64,000 nt of DNA from Sphingosinicella soli. Lineage in GTDB: Bacteria > Pseudomonadota > Alphaproteobacteria > Sphingomonadales > Sphingomonadaceae. A model generated the notes under the pieces. It was not told the DNA's origin. It did no database searches and saw only the letters and a list, made by a program, of their open reading frames with translations. Numbering within the stretch: position 1 is the first letter of the stretch; each line of letters begins with the position of its first letter. Below are positions 39,911-49,537 of the stretch, in pieces. Position numbers and translations under genes: made by a program. The stretch lies in contig NZ_JACHNZ010000013.1 in assembly GCF_014199685.1 (NCBI RefSeq), positions 24,027 to 88,026 on the forward strand. Direction: 5' to 3'.

Positions 39911-41404
39911 ATGAGTCTTGAGTTGCAACGCCCCGAACTCACCGAACTGAAGCCGCGGATTACGGTGATCGGCGTCGGCGGCGCCGGCGGCAACGCAGTC
40001 GCGAACATGATCTCTTCGGGCCTCGAAGGTGTCGATTTCGTGGTGGCGAACACCGATGCGCAGGCGCTTTCGGCGGCGACGGCGGAAACCCGGCTGCAGC
40101 TCGGGCTCAAGATCACGCAGGGGCTCGGCGCCGGTTCGCGCCCTGAAATCGGCCGCGCGGCCGCCGAGGAGACGCTCTCGGAGATCGAAGGTGCGCTCGA
40201 CGGTTCCCACATGTGCTTCATCACCGCAGGCATGGGCGGCGGCACCGGCACCGGCGCGGCGCCCGTCGTCGCCAAGGCGGCGCGCGAACGCGGCATCCTC
40301 ACTGTCGGCGTCGTCACCAAGCCGTTCGCGTTCGAAGGCGCGCGCCGCATGCGCTCGGCCGAAGAAGGCATCGCCGAGCTTCAGAAGCATGTCGATACGC
40401 TCATCATCATTCCGAACCAGAACCTGTTCCTGATCGCCAACGCCAACACGACGTTCAAGGACGCGTTCGCAATGGCCGACCAGGTGCTGCACCAAGGCGT
40501 GCGCGGCATCACCGATCTGATGATCATGCCCGGCCTCATCAACCTCGACTTCGCCGACATCCGCACCGTGATGAGCGAGATGGGCAAGGCGATGATGGGC
40601 ACCGGCGAGGCCGAAGGCGAAAACCGCGCCATCGAAGCGGCGGAAAAGGCGATCGCCAACCCGCTGCTCGACGAAGTTTCGATGCGCGGCGCCAAGGGCG
40701 TCATCATCAACATCACCGGCGGCGAAGATCTGCGCCTGATGGAAGTCGATGAAGCCGCGAACCACATCCGCGAGATGGTCGATCCGGACGCGAACATCAT
40801 CGTCGGCTCGGCGTTCAACGCGAACCTTGACGGCAAGATGCGCGTGTCGGTCGTCGCGACGGGGATCGACATGGCGACGAAGTCGGCCGAGCAGCTTGCG
40901 CGGACGTCCAACTCGGTGAGCGGTTTCGGCGCGGTCGCGGGCAGCTTCGCGCCCGCAGGCCCGGCCATCCGCCCGGCTGTCGCCGCGCCCGCGCCCACGA
41001 CGCAGCCCGAGGAAGCGCAGATCACGCTCGAACCGCCGGTGATGGCGGAGGAGCCTGCCGTTGCCGAGGCCGCACTGATCGAAGACGCGCAGCCCGGGTT
41101 TTCGGACAATGTGATGCCGCTGCGCATGCCCGAGCCGCAGGCGCAGCCGGTGCGCGAAGCCGAGCCGGAGCCGGTCGCCGCGGCGCCCGCGCCGATCAAC
41201 GAGCCGGTCGAGCGCCCCTATGTCGCGCCGCGCCAGACACGCGAAGATCCCCGGCCGGGCCCGACGCTGTTCGAGCGGATGATGAATCTGAGCCGCGGCG
41301 CCGACAAGGCGCGCGCCGACGAACCGGCGCCCGCGCCCGAAGAGCCGGCGGGGCAGGATCCGCTGGAAATTCCGCGGTTCTTCCGCCGTCAGGTCAACGA
41401 CTGA
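39911..41404 (+). CDS. ftsZ: Cell division protein FtsZ
   Basis: A 497-residue tubulin homologue that forms the division ring. It has [14 protein letters not shown], the tubulin signature [12 protein letters not shown] and the T7 loop [12 protein letters not shown] long alanine/proline/glutamate-rich linker (about 320-480) ends in the C-terminal peptide EIPRFFRRQ that binds FtsA and other partners. The linker length is typical of alphaproteobacteria. GAAGGAGAG lies just before the ATG at 39911. Followed by a strong terminator, so it ends the dcw cluster. Confidence 0.98.
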   Translation: MSLELQRPELTELKPRITVIGVGGAGGNAVANMISSGLEGVDFVVANTDAQALSAATAETRLQLGLKITQGLGAGSRPEIGRAAAEETLSEIEGALDGSHMCFITAGMGGGTGTGAAPVVAKAARERGILTVGVVTKPFAFEGARRMRSAEEGIAELQKHVDTLIIIPNQNLFLIANANTTFKDAFAMADQVLHQGVRGITDLMIMPGLINLDFADIRTVMSEMGKAMMGTGEAEGENRAIEAAEKAIANPLLDEVSMRGAKGVIINITGGEDLRLMEVDEAANHIREMVDPDANIIVGSAFNANLDGKMRVSVVATGIDMATKSAEQLARTSNSVSGFGAVAGSFAPAGPAIRPAVAAPAPTTQPEEAQITLEPPVMAEEPAVAEAALIEDAQPGFSDNVMPLRMPEPQAQPVREAEPEPVAAAPAPINEPVERPYVAPRQTREDPRPGPTLFERMMNLSRGADKARADEPAPAPEEPAGQDPLEIPRFFRRQVND

Positions 41405-41421
41405 TCCTCAGATCAGGCAGA

Positions 41422-41459
41422 CAAAGAGGGCCGGGCGGCAAACCCGGCCCTCTTTGTTT
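41422..41459 (+). terminator. Strong intrinsic terminator after ftsZ
   Basis: A perfect 14-bp stem, CAAAGAGGGCCGGG pairing with CCCGGCCCTCTTTG, around a 7-base loop, ending in TTT. It lies 17 bp after the ftsZ stop. As the AT ends of the stem are also symmetric it could work on both strands, but no minus-strand gene ends here. Confidence 0.92.
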
Positions 41460-41533
41460 CGTGACCTTGCCTGCGCACGCCGCTTGACCGCATCGACGGG
41501 GCGTCGCAAATCGATGACAGGAGAGGGAAAAGC

Positions 41534-42661
41534 ATGGCGGGACCGCTTTCGGGCGTTCGTATCATCGAAATGGCGGGGCTTGGGCCGGCGCCTTTCGCGG
41601 GCATGATGCTGGCCGACCACGGCGCTGAGGTGATCCGCATCGACAGGCCCGGCGGCGCGCAGGAGACCGTGCTCGGCCGCTCGCGGCGCTCGATCGTCGT
41701 CGATCTGAAATCGCCCGAGGGCGTCGCTGTCGTGCGCAGGCTGGTGAAGACCGCCGACGGCCTTATCGAAGGGCTGCGGCCCGGTGTGATGGAACGGCTG
41801 GGGCTCGGCCCCGATGTGCTGCTCGGCGACAATCCGCGCCTCGTTTACGGACGCATGACCGGCTGGGGACAAACCGGCCCGCTCGCCAGCGCCGTGGGAC
41901 ACGACATCAACTATATCGCGCTTTCGGGCGCGCTTCACGCCTATGGCCGCGCGGGCGAGCAGCCGACGCCGCCGATCAACATGGTCGGCGATTTCGGCGG
42001 CGGCGGCATGATGCTTGCGTTCGGCATGGCCGCAGCGCTGCTTTCGGCACAGAAGACGGGCAAGGGCCAGGTGCTCGACGTCGCGATGACCGACGGCTCC
42101 GCCGTGCTGATGGGCATGATCTGGGGCTTCTTCGGGCAGGGCGTGTGGAAGGACGAACGCGGCGTCAACATGCTCGACTCGGGCGCGCACTTCTATGACA
42201 CATACGCCTGCAAGGGCGGCGGCCATATCTCGATCGGCGCGATCGAGCCGCAGTTCTACGCCGCGCTGCGCCGTATCGCGGGGCTTGAGAACGACGCGGA
42301 ATTCGATGCGCAGATGGACCCGTCGCGGTGGGGTCCGCTCAAGGCCAGGCTGACGGCGCTGTTCCTGACGAAAACGCGCGAGGAATGGACCGCGCTGATG
42401 GAAGGCACGGACGTGTGCTTCGCGCCGGTGCTGTCGCTGACCGAGGCGCCCCTGCATCCGCACAATGCGGCGCGCGGCACGTTCATCGACGTCGGCGGCA
42501 TGACGCAGCCCGCGCCCGCGCCGCGCTATTCGGAAACGCGGACGGACACGCCGACACCGGCACCGCGCTCGGGCGCCGATACGGCGGCAATCCTCCGCGA
42601 ACTCGGCTATTCGGATGCGGACATAGAGGCGCTGCAAAGCGCGAAGGCTGTCGCCACATGA
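41534..42661 (+). CDS. CaiB/BaiF-family CoA-transferase (alpha-methylacyl-CoA racemase type)
   Basis: A 375-residue family III CoA-transferase. GVRIIEMAGLGPAPFAGMMLADHGAEVIRID (7-37) is characteristic of alpha-methylacyl-CoA racemases, which epimerise 2-methylacyl-CoA so that it can enter beta-oxidation. The conserved aspartate lies in VLDVAMTDGSAVLM. Formyl-CoA or carnitine CoA-transferase activity is an alternative. An AGGAGAGGG site precedes the ATG. It has its own promoter after the ftsZ terminator, and its stop overlaps the next gene. Confidence 0.92.
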   Translation: MAGPLSGVRIIEMAGLGPAPFAGMMLADHGAEVIRIDRPGGAQETVLGRSRRSIVVDLKSPEGVAVVRRLVKTADGLIEGLRPGVMERLGLGPDVLLGDNPRLVYGRMTGWGQTGPLASAVGHDINYIALSGALHAYGRAGEQPTPPINMVGDFGGGGMMLAFGMAAALLSAQKTGKGQVLDVAMTDGSAVLMGMIWGFFGQGVWKDERGVNMLDSGAHFYDTYACKGGGHISIGAIEPQFYAALRRIAGLENDAEFDAQMDPSRWGPLKARLTALFLTKTREEWTALMEGTDVCFAPVLSLTEAPLHPHNAARGTFIDVGGMTQPAPAPRYSETRTDTPTPAPRSGADTAAILRELGYSDADIEALQSAKAVAT

Positions 42662-43968
42662 TCCGCGCCGCCACCGCCTTTCTGCTGATTGCCGCCACGG
42701 CGGACCCGTCGCTCGCCCAGGCGCGCAAGGAAAAGGAAGACACGGCGGTTGCGGCGCTGAGCAACCCGGCGCGGCTCGTGACCATCGGCGACCACGCGCG
42801 CGCCTCCAGCGACTTCATGCTGGCGCTGAGCTTCTATGAACGCGCGCTCGGGATCGATCCGGGCTTCGTGGCGGCGCTGCGGGCATCGACCGAAGTGTCG
42901 CTCGCGATGCGGATGCCGCAGGCGCTCTCGTACGCGGAGCGCTGGGTGCGGGCGACACCGAAGGACGGGCTCGCCCACCTTGCGGTCGGCGCCGCGCTGG
43001 TGCAGCAGAACCGCCCGACGGAGGCGCAGAAATCGTTCGCGCTCGCCGAGGCCGCAGGCGGACCGCTCGCCGCGATCGCCATGCAGCGCGGCCTTGCGTT
43101 CGACCTGCTCGGGCAAAGCAAGAATGCCCAGATCGCCTATGCCGATGCGATGCAGCGCGTTCCGGGAGACCGATCGATCATCGAGCACCTGGCGCTGAGC
43201 CTTGCGATCGGCGGCGACAACGAGGCGGCGATGCAGCTGTTGCAACCCGAGGCCGATCTGGCATCGGGACAGGCGAGCTTCGAACGCACGCTGGTGCTCG
43301 TCCACGCGCTCGGCGGGCGGCTCGATCTCGCGCGGCGCATCGCGACGGCCAACCTCAGTCCGCAGGCGGCATCGGCGGCGGGGGACGTGCTCGAGCGGAT
43401 CACCAGCCTGCCGACCCCGGCTGCGAAAGCGGCTGCCGTTCATCTCGGCATCCTGCCCGACACGGCCCGGCCCCCGCAGGTGCAGGCGCAGGCGCAGGTC
43501 CAGGCAGAGGTAAAAGCGCCCGAAGTCGTGCAGGCATCGCCGCCCGAACCGATCGTGGAGCAAGCGCGGGTGATCGAAAGCCCGCCGCCGCGCGCGGAAC
43601 CGGCTCCCGCGAAACCCGCCGCCGCAAAGCCCGCTGCCGGAAAGCCTGCGCCCAAAGCCGAGCCGCTGCCTGCCGGACTGCCGAAACTCTCTCCCGCGCA
43701 GCTGCGGGCGGCATATATCTGGCTGCAATTGTCGAGCAGCCCCGAGCGCGGGCTCGTTGCGGGCGATCTCGCGCGGTTCAAGCGCAAGGCCGGGGCGATC
43801 GGCAACTACAACGCCTATGTGCAAAGCGCCGCCGGCACGCACCGCCTGCTGATCGGCCCGTTCCGCTCCGCCGACGACGCGCAGAAGGTTTCGCGGCGCC
43901 TGAAAGCGGCGGGCGTGGACTCGTATATCAACCGGGCACCCGCCGGCTCTTCAATCGCGCCGCTTTGA
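42658..43968 (+). CDS. Exported TPR-SPOR protein
   Basis: A 436-residue periplasmic protein. Signal peptide MIRAATAFLLIAATADPSLA (1-20), TPR-like helical repeats from about 40 to 260 (for example DFMLALSFYERALGIDPGFV), then an Ala/Pro/Gln-rich linker (280-345). The C-terminal SPOR domain (about 345-430: YIWLQLSSSPERG, YNAYVQSAAGTHRLLIGPF, AQKVSRRLKAAGVDSYINR) is expected to bind denuded septal glycan strands. The role is probably in division or wall remodelling. It overlaps the CoA-transferase stop by 4 bp, which looks functionally unrelated, and is coupled (TGATG) to the dGTPase-like gene. Confidence 0.85.
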   Translation: MIRAATAFLLIAATADPSLAQARKEKEDTAVAALSNPARLVTIGDHARASSDFMLALSFYERALGIDPGFVAALRASTEVSLAMRMPQALSYAERWVRATPKDGLAHLAVGAALVQQNRPTEAQKSFALAEAAGGPLAAIAMQRGLAFDLLGQSKNAQIAYADAMQRVPGDRSIIEHLALSLAIGGDNEAAMQLLQPEADLASGQASFERTLVLVHALGGRLDLARRIATANLSPQAASAAGDVLERITSLPTPAAKAAAVHLGILPDTARPPQVQAQAQVQAEVKAPEVVQASPPEPIVEQARVIESPPPRAEPAPAKPAAAKPAAGKPAPKAEPLPAGLPKLSPAQLRAAYIWLQLSSSPERGLVAGDLARFKRKAGAIGNYNAYVQSAAGTHRLLIGPFRSADDAQKVSRRLKAAGVDSYINRAPAGSSIAPL

Positions 43969-45128
43969 TGGCCGCGCGCTATGCCTCTGACCCTGCGGTT
44001 TCGCGGGGGCGGCTTCATTCCGAAAAACCGAGCGCGCGCCGCGACGCGTTTCAGCGCGACCGCGACCGCATCATCCACTCGACGGCATTCCGCCGCCTGA
44101 AGCACAAGACGCAGGTGTTCGTGTCGCCCGACGGCGACCATTTCCGCACGCGGCTGACCCACAGCCTGGAAGTCGCGCAGATCGGCCGCGCCGTCGCGCG
44201 CACGCTGGGGCTGAACGAAGACCTGACCGAAGCGCTTTGCCTGGCGCACGATCTGGGGCATCCGCCCTTCGGCCATGTCGGCGAGGACGTGCTTGCCGCG
44301 CGCATGGCGCCGTGGGGCGGCTTCGATCACAACGGCCACACGATCAGGATGCTGACGGCGCTCGAAGTCCGCTACGCCGATTTCGACGGGCTGAACCTTT
44401 CGTGGGAGACGCTGGAAGGGCTTGCCAAGCACAACGGGCCGGTGGCGTCTCCGGGCTGGGCACTTGCAGGCTATAATGCGCGCCACGATCTCGAACTCGC
44501 CACGCACGCGGGCGCCGAAGCGCAGCTTGCCGCGCTTTCCGACGACATCGCCTATGACAATCACGATCTCGACGACGGGCTGCGCGCGGGATTGTTCACG
44601 CTCGAAGAGGTCGCGGCGGCGGTGCCGCTCGTCGCCGAATGCCTGGAGGCGGTGCGGGCGCTGCATCCCGGCGCGCCTGACGACAGGCTGGCGGCGGAAC
44701 TCGTGCGGTTCCAGATCGGGCGCATGGCCGACGACCTGATCGATGAAACCACGCGGCGGCTGGCCGCGCTGGCGCCCGCCGACGTGGACGCCATCCGCCG
44801 TGCAGACGCGCCCGTCGTGGGGTTTTCCGAACCGATGCAGGCCGCAGAGCGCGATCTGAAGCGGTTCCTTTATGCAAACATGTATTTCCATGCGCGCAAC
44901 CTCGCGATGCGCGAGCCCGCCGCCGCGGTGACGGGCGAACTGTTCGACACGCTGCACGCCGACCCGTCGCAACTGCCTGCGGACTGGGGGGCGCGGCTCC
45001 CGGCATCGGAACCCGGGCGCGCGCGGCACATCGCGGATTTCATCGCCGGAATGACCGATCGTTACGCGCTGAAGACCTTCGAGGTGCTGGGCGGACGGAT
45101 CACGTTTCCGCCGGGCGCGATCATCTGA
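43968..45128 (+). CDS. dgt: Deoxyguanosinetriphosphate triphosphohydrolase-like protein
   Basis: A 386-residue HD-superfamily dNTPase-like protein. RDRIIHSTAFRRLKHKTQVFV (about 31-51), the metal site TRLTHSLEVAQIGRAVA with H, then LCLAHDLGHPPFGHVGE (HD motif), HNGHTIRM and LSDDIAYDNHDLDDGL are the family signature. Such proteins hydrolyse dNTPs to deoxynucleosides and triphosphate. The length is that of the type II group common in alphaproteobacteria rather than the longer E. coli Dgt. It starts by TGATG coupling and ends flush against the convergent diguanylate cyclase. Confidence 0.93.
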   Translation: MAARYASDPAVSRGRLHSEKPSARRDAFQRDRDRIIHSTAFRRLKHKTQVFVSPDGDHFRTRLTHSLEVAQIGRAVARTLGLNEDLTEALCLAHDLGHPPFGHVGEDVLAARMAPWGGFDHNGHTIRMLTALEVRYADFDGLNLSWETLEGLAKHNGPVASPGWALAGYNARHDLELATHAGAEAQLAALSDDIAYDNHDLDDGLRAGLFTLEEVAAAVPLVAECLEAVRALHPGAPDDRLAAELVRFQIGRMADDLIDETTRRLAALAPADVDAIRRADAPVVGFSEPMQAAERDLKRFLYANMYFHARNLAMREPAAAVTGELFDTLHADPSQLPADWGARLPASEPGRARHIADFIAGMTDRYALKTFEVLGGRITFPPGAII

Positions 45129-46790
45129 TCAGCCGGTAGCCGCCTGCGGCATCCGGTCGCCGGTGTGAAACGCCACGCGGTTCCGCCCGCTCGCCTTCGC
45201 CCTGTAAAGCTCCTGATCGGCCCAGCCGTAAAGGCGCTGGAAGCCGAGCGCGCGGTCTGCCGAGGCGACGCCGATGCTGACCGTCACGACGTGGCCGATG
45301 CGCAGCTCGGGATGATGCTGATCGGCGATCCCGCGCCGCACGCTTTCGGCGAACTGGCGGATCCCGATCGGGGTCAGGCCGGTGATGCCGAGCACGAACT
45401 CCTCGCCGCCGATGCGCCCGGAAACGCACAGCGGCCCTTCCCAGCGTTCGAGGCGGCGCGCGATGCGGCAGAGCACGGCGTCGCCCGTTTCATGGCCGTA
45501 GGTATCGTTGACGCGCTTGAAGTGATCGACATCGATCAGCAGCAGGCCGAAATGTTCTTCCGGCGAGGAGCGGGCCTCGATCATGAATTCGGCGCGATCC
45601 ACGAAGCCGCGCCGGTTGAGAAGCCCGGTCAGCGCATCGCGGCTGGCCAGTTCGCTCATCCGCGCTTCGGCGGCGCGCGCGCGGTCGCGTTCCTCGCGAA
45701 GGTGCGCAATGCGTATCGTGACGGCGATCGACAGCCAGACGGTCTGGAGCGCGGCGGCGATGAGCATCACGACCTGCGGCCCGCCGCCGAAGACCCAGGG
45801 GTCCATATCGACGATCTGGGTGAGCGCCAGCGTCACCATGGGCACGGCCCATGCCCATGCAAGCGCCTTCGCATCGGCGTTCCCGGCGCGGCAGCCCTTG
45901 ACGAGGCTGTACGTGACAAGCGCGAGGACCGACAAGGTGAGTACGCCGAGCGCCGTGCGCTGCCAGCCGAGCGCGGCGCCGGTTTCCAGCGCAACCATGA
46001 TGCCGATCGGGATCATGAGAAAGCCGAGCATCAGCGTGCCGAAACGCAGCGCGCGCGGACCCATCGTCTCTCCCAGCGCCTTGACGCCGCTGACGGTGGC
46101 AAGCGTGACGGCGAGGCATGCAAGGAAGGTGCAGATCTGCGACGACCAGCCGGCGATGCCGGGCGCCGCGACCAATGCAAGCTGCGACCAGAGCAAACCC
46201 CAGACAACCATCGTGACCGCCCACAGCCCGTGCCACAGCAGGTATTCGCGCCGCAGCGCGATGCCCACCGACAGCGTGTAGAGCGCGCCGAGCGTAAGGA
46301 GTGCGATGGTGCCGCCGACGATGACCGGCAGCGCCGCAGCCTGCGCGTTCGCCTCGTCGGCGCCGGGCAGGCGGATTCTGAGCAGCTCGTGGCTTGCGAG
46401 CCCGTCGAAGCGCAGCATGACGGTTTTGACCGGCGCGGCGAGGACGGGCGGTTCGAACGCGATCTGTCCGCCAAGCCGCCAGTGCGCGCCGTAATTGCCG
46501 CGACGCACCGTTTGCGCTGCCGTGTGTCCGTCCTCGTAGACGAAAAGCGCCGTTAGCCGATCGAAGCGGGTTTGATGCACATAGACGATGCGCGAATCGG
46601 TCGGCACCTCGATCTTCAGCCAGAGACTGCGCTGATGATAGTCCGCAGGCGTCCCCGAACAGGCAAAGGCGCCCGGTTTTGCCGCCGACAGGTCCGTTAC
46701 GGCATGACAATAGCGCGCGTCCGCACGCGCTTCACCGCCCGCGAGGGCGGCGATAAGCACCAGAAATACAAAGGCAATCACGCGATTCAT
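45129..46790 (-). CDS. Membrane diguanylate cyclase with 7TM-DISM sensor
   Basis: A 553-residue protein. Signal peptide (MNRVIAFVFLVLIAALAGG), a periplasmic 7TMR-DISM-extracellular-like domain (about 25-175), seven membrane helices (about 182-395), a short coil and a C-terminal GGDEF domain with FGLLLIDVDHFKRVNDTYGHETGD and G461-G-E-E-F465. No RxxD inhibitory site is present at the usual spacing, unlike the other cyclase in this window. It should make c-di-GMP in response to a periplasmic signal, perhaps a carbohydrate. The ATG at 46790 was chosen for the signal peptide; a 56-residue upstream extension is unlikely. No strong ribosome site is seen. Confidence 0.9.
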   Translation of the reverse strand: MNRVIAFVFLVLIAALAGGEARADARYCHAVTDLSAAKPGAFACSGTPADYHQRSLWLKIEVPTDSRIVYVHQTRFDRLTALFVYEDGHTAAQTVRRGNYGAHWRLGGQIAFEPPVLAAPVKTVMLRFDGLASHELLRIRLPGADEANAQAAALPVIVGGTIALLTLGALYTLSVGIALRREYLLWHGLWAVTMVVWGLLWSQLALVAAPGIAGWSSQICTFLACLAVTLATVSGVKALGETMGPRALRFGTLMLGFLMIPIGIMVALETGAALGWQRTALGVLTLSVLALVTYSLVKGCRAGNADAKALAWAWAVPMVTLALTQIVDMDPWVFGGGPQVVMLIAAALQTVWLSIAVTIRIAHLREERDRARAAEARMSELASRDALTGLLNRRGFVDRAEFMIEARSSPEEHFGLLLIDVDHFKRVNDTYGHETGDAVLCRIARRLERWEGPLCVSGRIGGEEFVLGITGLTPIGIRQFAESVRRGIADQHHPELRIGHVVTVSIGVASADRALGFQRLYGWADQELYRAKASGRNRVAFHTGDRMPQAATG

Positions 46791-46988
46791 TGAGTCGGCG
46801 TACACATACTCTTTGAAAGGGGTTCGTGTCAGCCCATCATGGGCGAAGGCCGATAAGAAACCGTTACGGATGAATTTTGACGCGCGCGCCCGCCACCCGT
46901 GCGCGCGGGTGACGGATGCTTGGCGCGCGCGGTGAAAGCGGTGTAAGGCCCCGGTCAAATCTCATCCTTGCAGAGAGCGGGCCTGGTC

Positions 46989-48725
46989 GTGAGCACTGTT
47001 TTTGAAACCTATACGGCGGCGGTCCACGCCGCGCTCGATGCGCTGGAAGCCGCAGGCACGATCCCGGCCGGGCTCGACCGCAAGGCCGTGGCGCTGGAGC
47101 CGCCGCGCGACCCCTCGCACGGCGACCTCGCCACCAACGCCGCGATGGTGCTGGCGAAGCCTGCGGGCAAGAACCCGCGCGCCATCGCCGAGCCGCTCGC
47201 CGCCGCGCTGGCGAAGGCGGGCGGTGTGGCGTCCGTGGACGTGGCGGGGCCGGGCTTCATCAACATCCGCCTCGATCCGTCCATATGGATCGACGAACTG
47301 AATGCCGTTCTGGCGGCAGGCGGCGATTATGGCCGCGCCGGTGAGGGCAGAGGCGATCATATCAACGTCGAGTATGTTTCGGCGAACCCGACCGGCCCGA
47401 TGCACATGGGGCACTGCCGGGGCGCTGTCGTCGGCGATGCGCTCGCCGCGCTGCTCGAATTCGCGGGCCACAAGGTGACGCGCGAATATTATGTGAACGA
47501 CGCGGGCGGGCAGGTGGACGTGCTCGCACGCTCGGTGCATCTGCGCTACCGCGAGGCGCTGGGCGAGGATATCGGCGAGATTCCCGAAGGCCTCTATCCG
47601 GGCGACTATCTGAAGCCGGTGGGCGCGGCGCTCGCGGCGGAGTTCGGCGATCGGTATGTCGGCAAGCCCGAGGGCGAATGGCTGGCGCTGTTCCGCACGC
47701 GCGCGGTCGATGCCATGCTGGTGCTCATCAAGGCCGATCTTGCGCTGCTCGGCATTCACCACGACCTGTTTTCATCGGAAGCCGAGGTGCAGGCGGCGGG
47801 CGAGGCGGACCGCGCCGAGGCCGAGCTGCGCGCCAAGGGCTATGTTTACGAAGGCGTGCTGGAGCCGCCGAAGGGCGAGCTTCCCGACGATTGGGAGCCG
47901 GTGGAGCTGACACTGTTCCGTTCGACCGCGTTCGGCGACGATGTGGATCGGCCGCTGAAAAAGTCGGACGGGTCGTGGACCTATTTCGGCGCCGACATGG
48001 CGTATCACAAGCGCAAGGCGGAGCGCGCCGACCAGCTGATCGACATCTGGGGCGCCGACCATGCGGGCACGGTGAAGCGCATCCAGGCGGCGGTCGCGGC
48101 ATTGACGGACGGCAAGCCCTTCGACGTGAAGCTCGTGCAGATGGTGCGCCTGTTCCGCGCGGGCGAGCCGGTGAAGATGTCGAAGCGCTCGGGCTCGTTC
48201 GTGACGCTCGCGGACGTGGTGCGCGAGGTCGGCAAGGACGTCGTGCGCTTCATGATGCTGACGCGGCGCGCCGATGCGCCGCTCGATTTCGATTTCGCCA
48301 AGGTGGTCGAGCAGTCGAAGGACAATCCGGTTTTCTACGTGCAATATGCACATGCGCGGATTTATTCGCTGGCGCGGCGCGCGGCGGAGGCGGGAATGAC
48401 GATCGCGGCGCCGTCGGCGCCCGATCTCGCGCGGCTCGACAGCACCGAACTCGATCTCGTGCGCCTCGCGGCGCAGTGGCCGCGCATTGTCGAGGCGGCG
48501 GCGAACGCCCACGAACCGCACCGCATCGCCTTCTATCTGGGCGATCTTGCCGCTGCCTTCCACGCCAACTGGAACCGCGGCAACGACGACCCCTCCAAAC
48601 GCTATCTGATCGAAGGCGACCCCGGCATCACCAATGCGAGGCTGGCATTGGCCCGCGCGGTGGGGCAGGTTATCGCGAACGGTCTGCATGTGATGGGGGT
48701 AACCCCGGTCGAGGAGATGCACTGA
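46989..48725 (+). CDS. argS: Arginyl-tRNA synthetase
   Basis: A 578-residue class I aminoacyl-tRNA synthetase. [19 protein letters not shown] carries the HIGH-type motif (HMGH) and [17 protein letters not shown] the KMSK loop (the canonical KMSK lysine is present). The C-terminal anticodon-binding domain has [18 protein letters not shown]. The GTG at 46989 was chosen because the conserved N-terminal additional domain starts there; a TTG at 46968 is the alternative. It is followed 1 bp later by the FtsN-like SPOR gene, an order seen in other alphaproteobacteria. Confidence 0.96.
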   Translation: MSTVFETYTAAVHAALDALEAAGTIPAGLDRKAVALEPPRDPSHGDLATNAAMVLAKPAGKNPRAIAEPLAAALAKAGGVASVDVAGPGFINIRLDPSIWIDELNAVLAAGGDYGRAGEGRGDHINVEYVSANPTGPMHMGHCRGAVVGDALAALLEFAGHKVTREYYVNDAGGQVDVLARSVHLRYREALGEDIGEIPEGLYPGDYLKPVGAALAAEFGDRYVGKPEGEWLALFRTRAVDAMLVLIKADLALLGIHHDLFSSEAEVQAAGEADRAEAELRAKGYVYEGVLEPPKGELPDDWEPVELTLFRSTAFGDDVDRPLKKSDGSWTYFGADMAYHKRKAERADQLIDIWGADHAGTVKRIQAAVAALTDGKPFDVKLVQMVRLFRAGEPVKMSKRSGSFVTLADVVREVGKDVVRFMMLTRRADAPLDFDFAKVVEQSKDNPVFYVQYAHARIYSLARRAAEAGMTIAAPSAPDLARLDSTELDLVRLAAQWPRIVEAAANAHEPHRIAFYLGDLAAAFHANWNRGNDDPSKRYLIEGDPGITNARLALARAVGQVIANGLHVMGVTPVEEMH

Positions 48726-48726
48726 G

Positions 48727-49530
48727 ATGGCGCGCGGTTACCGGGACGATGAAGACGAGGATGCGCTGCCCTGGCTCGAAGCCGCCGAGCCCGAGGACGA
48801 GGACGAAGGCGGGGCCTTTCCCTATCGCGGGCTCATCATCGCGGGCGCGATCATCGTGGCGACGGTTGCGGTGCTCTGGTTCGTCGTCGAATGGATCGGC
48901 GGCGGGCGCGGCACCGATCCGATCGCGGCGACCGACGAGGTGCCGCTGATCCAGGCGGCGGAAGGCCCCTACAAGATGCGCCCCGACAACCCCGGCGGTC
49001 TCGATGTCGATGCCGACAGCCTGACGCACTCGGTGGCGGAAGGGCAGGAGCCCGATAGCGAACTGGCGATCGGCATGATCCCCGAAGAGCCCGTGCCGGT
49101 GATTTCCGCCGCGCCGGTGCCGGAACCCCGCCCGGCGGCAACCGTGCCGCCCCCGGCGCAGAAGGCTCCCGCCGAAAAGGCGCTGCCCAAAGTGGTCGAA
49201 AAGGCGCCCGCGAAGGTTGCGCCGGTGCCGGAACCGAAAAAGCCGGCGCCCAGGCCGGAGCCTGCGAGACCGGCGCCCGTGCAGGCGGCAGGCAGTGTCA
49301 CCGTCCAGCTCGGCGCGTTCAACAGCACGGCGAGCGCCGATCAGGTCTGGTCCAAGCTGTCGGGCCGCGTCGGCGCGCTCGGCGGGCTCCGCAAGTCGGT
49401 GCAGCCCGTCGAAGCCGGGGGCAAGACGCTCTACCGGCTGCGCGCGGGCGGCATCGCCTCGGAAGCGCAGGCGGGCAGTGTCTGTGCTGCCGTCCAGGCG
49501 GCGGGCGAACAGTGCGTGATCGTGCGCTGA
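48727..49530 (+). CDS. FtsN-like SPOR-domain division protein
   Basis: A 267-residue bitopic protein with the full layout of FtsN. There is an acidic cytosolic tail (DDEDEDALPWLEAAEPEDEDEG), one membrane helix (about 36-58: IIAGAIIVATVAVLWFVVEW), a long Pro/Ala/Lys-rich periplasmic linker (about 115-190), and a C-terminal SPOR domain (VTVQLGAFNSTASADQVWSKL to QCVIVR). FtsN activates FtsWI and binds denuded glycan. Its location between argS and nagZ-scpAB fits alphaproteobacterial ftsN. Sequence conservation is low outside SPOR, so I leave the symbol empty. Confidence 0.82.
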   Translation: MARGYRDDEDEDALPWLEAAEPEDEDEGGAFPYRGLIIAGAIIVATVAVLWFVVEWIGGGRGTDPIAATDEVPLIQAAEGPYKMRPDNPGGLDVDADSLTHSVAEGQEPDSELAIGMIPEEPVPVISAAPVPEPRPAATVPPPAQKAPAEKALPKVVEKAPAKVAPVPEPKKPAPRPEPARPAPVQAAGSVTVQLGAFNSTASADQVWSKLSGRVGALGGLRKSVQPVEAGGKTLYRLRAGGIASEAQAGSVCAAVQAAGEQCVIVR

Positions 49531-49537
49531 GCCGCGC

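Noticed and set aside
46892..46912. Hairpin CACCCG-N6-CGGGTG between the divergent cyclase and argS genes
   Set aside because: Short and in GC-rich DNA; no T-run or known operator pattern, so no function assigned.
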